Positions 57,234 through 64,000 of a DNA stretch of 64,000 nucleotides are shown piece by piece. Within the stretch, counting starts at the first letter, position 1. Each line of letters starts with the position of its first letter. Below the pieces are notes generated by a model. The model was not told the DNA's origin, made no database searches, and was given only the letters and a program-made list of their open reading frames with translations. Made by a program: the position numbers and the translations under genes. Source of the DNA: Crocodylus rhombifer (Eukaryota; Chordata; Crocodylia; Crocodylidae); assembly GCA_038503035.1 (NCBI GenBank), contig JAVSML010025215.1:368018-432017 (forward strand), written 5' to 3'.

Positions 57234-57332
57234 TATAGCTGGTTGGTTAGAGTATGGGAGATGCAGTTTTGCATCCCCTCAAGCTGAGGAGAGACTTGAA
57301 CCTAGGTCTCCCACTTCCTCAACCAGCTATTA
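57234..57332. repeat. Inverted pair of tRNA-like heads
   Basis: TATAGCTGGTTGGTTAGAG at the left. The right side in reverse complement is AATAGCTGGTTGAGGAAGTGGG, then AGACCTAGGTTCAAGTC. Both arms have tRNA A-box features, and the right arm has a B box (GGTTCAAGTC). Organised as a foldback, like 12119-12258. Located directly after a CR1 tail. Not a functional tRNA. Confidence 0.5.
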
Positions 57333-57791
57333 TATAAAAGTAACCGCCACCTCCTCCTCAGATGGCCGTGTTTTAGAAGAAAACTAAGCCCTTTGCAGTT
57401 TTTCCAAAACAGTTGCGAGTACGTTTCCTGAGGGGAGATTTTGAGTTAGATGGAGGTATTTCTCTCACAGTCCTGACCCAAGCTCCTAAGCTCTGGGAGG
57501 GGCAGGATTTCTAGTATACCTTTGTGCCTTGTATTCTCTATTGACTTACAGAACTTAAACACCCATCCACATCATGGGTTTGGATTTTGCTTTAGGGACT
57601 AGGCACCTGAAAGTTAGTAATTGCAGCCCCTAACTTGATCCCATAAATCTTTTGTGGGATCTAGCTTTTTGCCTTTCATTTTGAGACATCACACCAGGCA
57701 CCAACGTGACAAAAGCAAGTCTTTAATCCAAAAATGAAAGTGGCTTTGCCCCTAAATTTAATATTCTTTATTATTATTATTAGGTCTAAGG

Positions 57792-58000
57792 CAGGGGTTC
57801 CCAAACTGTAGTGTGTGGTATGCAAAACAACTTGGGGGGAGGAAGGGGAGGAGAAATTGTGTAAAGGCAGATTTAATTTTCATTATAATAATAATTGGCA
57901 TTTAAGGGGTCAAAATATAAAAGGTATGCTAGTTTGGGTACCTGGGTAGTTGGTAAATGTGGAAGGGCATATGCAATACAAAAACATTTGGGAACTAAGG
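57792..58000. mobile_element. hAT (Charlie-like) MITE
   Basis: Left end CAGGGGTTCCCAAACTGTAG is a typical hAT terminus. The right end in reverse complement, CCTTAGTTCCCAAATG, is a decayed mate. About 210 bp, no coding potential, target duplication not visible. Confidence 0.55.
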
Positions 58001-60640
58001 GCTAGCCTGCCTCGGACTTGAAAACTCCTTGGTGAAATAAGAAAAAAAAGGCTTTTAGAACAATTTTAAATTAATCCAGCATCCAACCAGTAACTTGGCT
58101 TAGTGTGACAGGAGGCCCTATCTTGAGAGTAAAATCTGAGATTATTTCTTCCCCTGACATTCCCGATCCCAATTCGAAATGTGAGCATCGTTTTGAGAAA
58201 TTGACACTAAGCCCACCAGTCTGCATCCTCCACTTCAAAACAGGCATGTAGGAATTGGCTTTGTTGTTAGTATGACAAAGTATGTGCTGACTTCTCCTTT
58301 GCTTTAGGAGATTTCTTGTAACTCCTTTAATGTTTCCATATGACATCTTATCTAAGGCCCTCCTATCATTCATGGCTCCTTTTGTACCAAAACCCCTCAA
58401 AACAAAACGAATTATACCTTGGAGGTGTAACTTCCACCTCCTTAAAGAAACTTTAAGTATCAAAATTTCCTAGTAAATTCCTGAGCTGCAAATATTCTTG
58501 CATGCAGAGCTCCATATTTGCAAAATTCTCCTGAAAATTTGGACCTAAAAGCAATGTATCATTGGGATTACTGGGCATATTATGGGCTTTACTAAATAAT
58601 GCTTTTGCTGTCACCAATGGATGCATCTGGGACTCTCATTTTTTGTCCCAGAAATAATGCAGTGAAGAGTTATTCTTGAGAAAACAAATCGATAAAATAT
58701 TTAAATCTCAATATGTTAGCTGCTGCCCTTGCCTCACCTAGCCAGCTGTCAAAGAATAACTGAAGGAAAACTGTAGCCTCTCATTTTCATATTTCTTATG
58801 AAAAAACCTATATTATAATATTTTAATATTCTGCATATCAATACCAAATAAAAGGTCCTGTTGCTTCATTGATTAATTAAAATTACTGCGATTTCAGTTC
58901 CTTTTTCTCTTCATGTTAATACCATAAGTACCATTTTTCATGAACAAAATGAGCTATATTTAAGATCATTCTTCCATGTGTAGCAACAAAAGGATAAAAA
59001 AGGAACAAATTTAATATATGAGGAAGCATGTTGAAAGCAAAGGATAGAAATGATTTGAAGAGACAGCTGGATTTCGTTTGTAAGTAAAGAAGACTGAAAG
59101 CTCTGAGTTATCCTGTAATATATAGTATAATTTTTCATGGTATTATAGATACATATTGCACTGTTTGAAACAATGCATACAAGGAGTGACTTTTTCAAAT
59201 TGCCCAAACTCCATTTTAGAAGTGGTATACACACTTGATGCTTCTAAGTGAATTAAGTATTGTTGAAAATTTTAACTGAGAACTATGTGGAAGCTACAGT
59301 GTTATAGTGGAGTTGGAATACCAGCTAATTGAAAGGCTCAGAGATTGATGTTTTGTTGGGTTTTTTGTTTGTTTTTGGGCTTTTTAAAATATTGAGCTGG
59401 AAATCATAAACTGTGAAGTAGAAAGGGACTTGTAGATAGGATTTTAAATGTATGAAATAGTTATTCAGGGGCAAATCAGCAGAGATTTCTGCGCATCTTC
59501 TACACAAAAACTTCCCCCTCACTCTCTTCCCCTGCATTCTCCCCCTAACCAGTCCTTTCTTTGGCATGCTGGATTTCAGCTTCTTTGAGACTGTGTTTAT
59601 TTTTCTTTATCCTGTAGCCAGTGACTGAAAGGAGCATGTTCTGTCTGGCCAATTTTCTGTTGGGACAGGCCAAGGTGGTGATCTTGAAAAGTCTGCAGAA
59701 ACTAGTTTGCAGGGGCTGAGGCTCTGAGGCTTCCTACCAACTCTTCTGCTTCTCAAGAAGCAGGTATACATCATATTTGGCTTTCGACATATCACTTTGC
59801 AACAAAATATGGACCAGTTTGTCTCAGTGGGACACTGAGGGGGCACTGTGCAAGGCAGAAGGTGGACAGCTAGCCCTAAATGTGTAAACCCATGAAGGTT
59901 ATTGTGGGGAGTGGGTTTCAGTCTTTAGTGCTTTCATTATTGACAAATGAATGCTTTCATTATAGACAAATGTTTCATACTTGGGTCTTAGGAGAGCCAC
60001 ACACTTTTTTGCATTTTCACCTTTTGTTTTCAGTATTTTTTTATAATAAAAGTTTAAAAAGTCAAATTTCTCTTTCTCGCTTGTGTCTGTCGCTTTCACA
60101 CTCATGGGGTTCCTAATACCTAACTTTCTTAATTTCCATTTTACACTGAGCCCACACACTTTATGTTGCTTACAATTTACTTCACAAGGGCTAGATTGCC
60201 ATTTTCTAAAAGATCCTGGGGCAAATTTTTCCCTTTTTTCCCAAACATTGTTTCAGTGTTTTACTAGTACGGATTTCTCAAACGAATCTAGAGAATAGGC
60301 TTCCTTACTTTGAGTTAGATATTTCTTTCTATGGAATTAAAATTTTGCCTTGTGATCTATTCTGGTAAATATAAGAGGAATCAGATTGGAAGTAATAGAG
60401 ATTTAGTTCTTTTTATGACCTTTTAAATAATTAAGCTTCCTCCTTCCATCTAGACTTCCCAAGAAAACCTAACCCATTCAGTCAATTAATTAGCCTGGCA
60501 TTTCCCCATGTACAAAATCCCCTGTAAGGAATCTTCCTTCACTCCAATGTTGACTATAGAATCATTTTTCCTTTTTTTCTTTTTACTTTATAAATAATGT
60601 GGTAAAGTGGCTAATTAATATAATTCAAGATATAACTCAA
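58001..60640. other. No gene; AT-rich DNA
   Basis: The minus frame 58071-58463 (130 codons) is the longest here but has no recognised domain. Everything else is unassigned. Confidence 0.5.
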
Positions 60641-60644
60641 GGAG

Positions 60645-61552
60645 ATGACTGCTTAGCAAATCTGTGGATGATACAAAGTTGGGTGGAGTTGGAGGGCAGG
60701 GCTAGAATCCAGAATCACCTGGATAGACTGGAAAAATGGCCCACAATCAACCAGATGACACTTGATAAGGACAAGTGCAAATTCCTGCACTTGGGACAGA
60801 ATAATTGCATGCAGAAATACATCTTGGGGAATGATTGGCTGGGCTGCAGTACTGCAGAGAAGAACCTGAGGATTAAAGTAGACTATAAACTGAATATGAG
60901 CCAACAGTATGTTCTTCTTTCCAAGAAAGCAAATGACATACTACTTTGTATTAACAGGAGTGTCTTTTGCAAATCAAGGGAAGAAATTCTTTTGCTCTAT
61001 TCAGGACTGGGGAGGCCTCAACCTTGAGTACTGTGTCCAGTTTTAGGCTCCACACTTCAATAAAGATGTGGACAATTTGGAAAGAGTTCATTATAGAGCA
61101 ACAAAAAGACTGGAGACCTAGGAACTAGGAAAGCCTGAAAGAACTAGGGTTATTTAGTCTGGAGGAGAGAAGACCAATAGGGGATTTGATAACAGTCTTC
61201 ATATACGTGATGGGCTATTACAGAGAGGAAGGAAATAGGCTTTTCTCTTTGGTTGTAGGAGACAGGACTAGGAACAATGGCCTTAAGCTTCAGTAGATGA
61301 AATTTAGATTGGAGATTAAGAGAAAATTTCTGATTATCAGGCTGTTCAAGCTTTGGAATAGGCTACCTAGAGAAATGGTGCAGCCTTCACCCTTGGACGT
61401 TTTCAAGAGAAAGGCACTTGGCTGGGATGGTCTAGTCATCCATGAACATACCTTGGGACACTGGGCTGGGATGATATTGCCTTGAGCTGGGGGCTGGACT
61501 AGATGCCTCATGAGGTTCCCTCCTACCCTTACTTTCCTATGATTTCTATGAT
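60645..61552 (+). mobile_element. Older CR1 LINE, RT end to 3' tail
   Basis: Plus-strand CR1. It starts just before the active site (KSVDDTKLGG-like, with the FADD position decayed), then LDRLEKWPTINQMTLDKDKC, KFLHLGQNNCMQKYILGN, ILLCINRSVFCKSREEILLL, a decayed EYCVQF block at 61028, RKFLIIRLFKLWNRLPREMV and VFKRKALGWDG. The tail is GAGGTTCCCTCCTACCCTTA, then TTCCTATGATTTCTATGAT. An older subfamily, more diverged than the other copies. Confidence 0.9.
60653..61485 (+). pseudogene. CR1 ORF2 C-terminal remnant
   Basis: Main open part to 61027 covers the post-active-site RT and C-terminal domain. It is closed by TGA at 61025-61027 in the LEYCVQF region, with further stops at about 61047 and 61121. 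The last part resumes at 61297-61485 in another frame. Non-functional. Confidence 0.85.
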
Positions 61553-63288
61553 ATTAAGAGTGGGCAAAAAAAAATTTCTCTTACTTTTTTGTCCTTCCTT
61601 AGCAATGATAAACCTATTTTTTTTAAGTTTGTAAAAAAAAAAAAAAAAGTCACACATGTTTTATGATTTTAAGATGCATTTTAACTTAAAATGTAATCAA
61701 AGCTTTTCCTTGAAGATTATCTATGTGTAATTATATGGCCCTAAAAGAAGTTCTGATGATACCATTAACTGGGAGCAAACTCATATTGGCTTATGTTTGA
61801 GCCTTGAGTATGTATTATTTTTCATGGTATAATGTTTTCCAGTTGGAAGCAAGAAAATATGTGCGATTCCAAACAGCATATAAGTTACTTGCAGAATAAT
61901 CATAAATAATCCAATTTAATGTAGATCTTTCTTAAATGATGCTTAATAATATCAGATATCTTTAGCTACTGATCATCAAAGAGGTTAGTCGGTGGCAAGG
62001 GTAGAAAAGGGTAGAGTCCTCTACTTTAGCGGGAGCTGCAGGAGACAGCCTTCAATATATTTGAATTATGTATTTCAAACATTGCTTTTTCACATGGGGC
62101 CTTATTGCAACATGAATCTTTTTTTATTATTAAAACAAAAAAAATCTAGTCTTTATAAGAGTACAACATTTGTTAAGATTGAAAAAGGGAGCACACTTGA
62201 GTGGGTGACAGCATTTATGGCAAGAAAGACAGTTGTGATTCATGTCTGAAAGCTGGCTACGAGAAATGAGAGCTTTATCCAAGGTCTCATTATAAGTGAG
62301 AGTGCTTCTATGCAAGTTCTGTACCATTAAAGCAGAATATTCAGCTGGAGAGAAGTCATTTTTCAGGACATGATGCCTGTAATTCTGCTTTCCTCAAAGT
62401 ATGAACTTTCTGGTGAGAATGATTGTGTTTTATACTTTCCCAGGGACTGCCATAGAAATAAACCAGCAGCTTGGTTTTCTGTGTTAGGTTTAAGAAAAAG
62501 CTATACCAAGGATTTTATACAGGGGTTCTTATGAAATGATCTATAAAACTGGATGAGACAAAATCTGTTTGATGGACACAACTATTCTGGTTTTTAGCGT
62601 TATGCTTTTATTATATGCTGAATACAAGCCTATCTATAACACCAACTATAGTGGGTCACACGTCTCCTGAAAGGTTTCCAAGGTGCAAGATGTTGCCCTG
62701 CTGGAAGTTATAGGCATTCTGGGAACTCAGTCCTATCCAATGCATTGCAGGAAATGGCTGTTTAATTAGAACACTTCGTATTCTGTGGCATTACTCCTGA
62801 GAAGCGTGGATTGTGGAAGTTGAATTTTTGGTCAGAATACAACGTCTCCTCCCAGGTATACAGAAATAAACAAAAGGGAACAGAGAACAAAAAGCAAAAC
62901 AAATATGGTGCACGTTGTCATTTCACAGTATTGGGAAAGGATACAATACCTGTCTTTGCCTAGTGCAACTTTATAGGTAAGATGAGCATCCCTCATAATC
63001 TAGATCGGGGAGGGGGATCTTCCCTTGGAGATTTCCGAGTTGTATGAAAATCCAAGGCCTAGAACATAATGCATTTTTTGCCTTAACTATTTAAAATGCC
63101 TAGTGGTTGAATTTTATCACTACCATCCAACCTACAGCTGAAGTATATATTCAGTTGGAACCCATTATAGCCATTGTCTTTTTCTATGAAGTCACTCTCT
63201 ATTTATCTAGGTATTGAAACCATCATAATCAGTAACTATATTATGAAAAACTTTGCTAATCACTAGCCATTCTTACAAATATGCCTAT
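61553..63288. other. No gene; AT-rich DNA
   Basis: Poly-A run at 61632-61648. No exon, RNA gene or complete repeat recognised. Confidence 0.55.
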
Positions 63289-63380
63289 GTGGCAGTGCGC
63301 CTTTGGGTGCCTGCCACTTTAAGGGCAGAGTCAGGCAGCCAACTGGTACCTGATGGGGGCAGCCATTTTTGAGAACTAGG

Positions 63381-63390
63381 TATATAAAGG
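63381..63390 (+). promoter_or_regulatory. TATA box candidate
   Basis: TATATAAAGG, followed 25-30 bases later by GCTGACAGCCCAAGCAG, a plausible initiation region. Supported only by sequence. Confidence 0.4.
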
Positions 63391-63659
63391 CTGCAGTTTG
63401 CTGCTGACAGCCCAAGCAGAAACATTGCCTGGCTGAGCTGCAGCAGAGACATCAGAAGGTAAGAGCAGGAGGCTCTTGGTCCTGGGCATGACCTAAAATT
63501 GCATCCTGCCAGGGAGCACTAACTTGTTGGGGCTGCTTGTGGTGGGACAGCCCCCAGGAAATGTCAGGTCAGTTACCACCTGAGTGAAAGGTGGGTTGGG
63601 GCACCTAAACCCCTGCCCCCACATTTGGATGGGTTACTGGGAGACAGAGAAAGGAGAGT

Positions 63660-63790
63660 GGGGCCAGGAACACTGAGGGAGCAGCACCTGAGCCCCAGGG
63701 GGTGTGAAACCCCAGCTCTAGGAGCGGGCAGAGTAGGGCCAGGCATGCCAAGGTGGCACCTGAGCCTAAAAGGGGGTGTTCGATCCCATG
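63660..63790. repeat. Two 75-bp repeat units
   Basis: GGGGCCAGGAACACTGAGG...GCAGCACCTGAGCC (from 63661) recurs as TAGGGCCAGGCATGCCAAGG...TGGCACCTGAGCC (from about 63735), each followed by GGGGGTGT. Spacing is about 75 bases. Confidence 0.65.
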
Positions 63791-63854
63791 CCTGGCATAG
63801 TGGGCAGAATATTGTTGCCCTGGGAGGGGGCGGAGTTTTGTGTGGCCCCACACA

Positions 63855-64000
63855 GAGTAGGGTTGAATGGGACTAGCCTAAAGGGCTGAGTGTGAGGGGG
63901 GCTGAGTAGGGCTGAACAGGGAGTAAGCCTAAAGGACAGTCTCAGGGGCATGTTGAGTAGGGCTGAACTGGGAGTAAGCCTGAAGGGTAGCGCAAGGGTC
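63855..64000. repeat. About 50-bp tandem repeat, three units, open at the edge
   Basis: GAGTAGGGYTGAAYNGG followed by AGCCTAAAGG begins at 63855, 63904 and 63955 (periods 49 and 51). The third unit reaches the window end. Confidence 0.85.

Larger units (their letters stand above)
63289..64000 (+). mobile_element. LTR-like element, truncated by window edge
   Basis: TGTGGCAGTGCGCC at 63289 could be an LTR start. Next come CACTTTAAGGGCAGAG, a TATA box TATATAAAGG (63381-63390), and a G-rich downstream region. CAGAAGGTAAGAG near 63455 would fit a splice donor. From 63660 onward there are tandem repeats. No coding domain reached before the edge. An alternative reading is a gene promoter with a first exon. 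Confidence 0.35.

Noticed and set aside
58071..58463. 130-codon minus-strand open frame in AT-rich DNA
   Set aside because: No recognisable domain, no repeat context and no splice framework. Frames of this length are expected by chance in 64 kb.

Overview
The window is non-coding DNA from a large vertebrate genome and is dominated by transposable elements. I found no host exon, rRNA, functional tRNA, CRISPR array or prokaryotic gene. The lineage suggested is a sauropsid, most likely a crocodilian, with turtle as the alternative. The reasons are the many CR1 LINE copies whose 3' ends carry 'ggctggaagggacct...gagtccagcccc' and end in TCATAGA/TTCTATGA-type repeats, the numerous hAT-like non-autonomous DNA transposons, an old RTE LINE and a low-copy Ty3/gypsy LTR element. 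Lineage is inferred from repeat style, not from a host gene.

Layout. Bases 1-5500: a hAT-like MITE remnant; two diverged copies (about 671-1061 and 4447-4840) of an unidentified repeat with a shared protein-like reading frame; a 2.7-kb CR1 (1068-3778) inserted at the end of the first copy; then a possible minus-strand LTR. Bases 5.5-14.5 kb: AT-rich sequence with MITE pieces, tRNA-derived repeat heads and microsatellites. Bases 14.5-23.4 kb: two minus-strand CR1 3' fragments, a TG microsatellite with a 10-N gap, and a near-perfect hairpin. Bases 27.4-30.1 kb: three DNA-transposon remnants in succession, then a 70-bp direct repeat. Bases 30.8-34.9 kb: an RTE LINE on the minus strand, split by a 2.2-kb CR1 and bordered by a second CR1. 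Bases 35.5-45.1 kb: three TIR elements and two old CR1 relics. Bases 46.2-50.7 kb: a complete but degenerate Ty3/gypsy element with 5-bp target duplication, both LTRs, a primer-binding site matching tRNA-Leu(UAA), gag/RT/RNase H/integrase remains, and a hAT element inside the 3' LTR. Bases 53.3-57.3 kb: a CR1 with a nearly open reverse transcriptase, another CR1 fragment, and a different LINE on the minus strand split by an LTR-like segment. Bases 57-64 kb: small repeats, an older CR1, and an LTR-like sequence with a TATA box and tandem repeats running off the right edge.

How it fits together. The coding remains are retrotransposon enzymes (APE endonuclease, reverse transcriptase, RNase H, integrase) that once copied these elements. 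All carry stops, frame breaks or lost catalytic residues, so none is predicted to be active. Nesting gives a relative order: RTE before the CR1 inside it; gypsy element before the hAT in its LTR; the unknown repeat before the CR1 that entered it. I did not find a convincing new biological system. The best leads are the unidentified coding-like repeat pair, the 70-bp direct repeat pair, and the hAT element carrying a GC-rich minisatellite.
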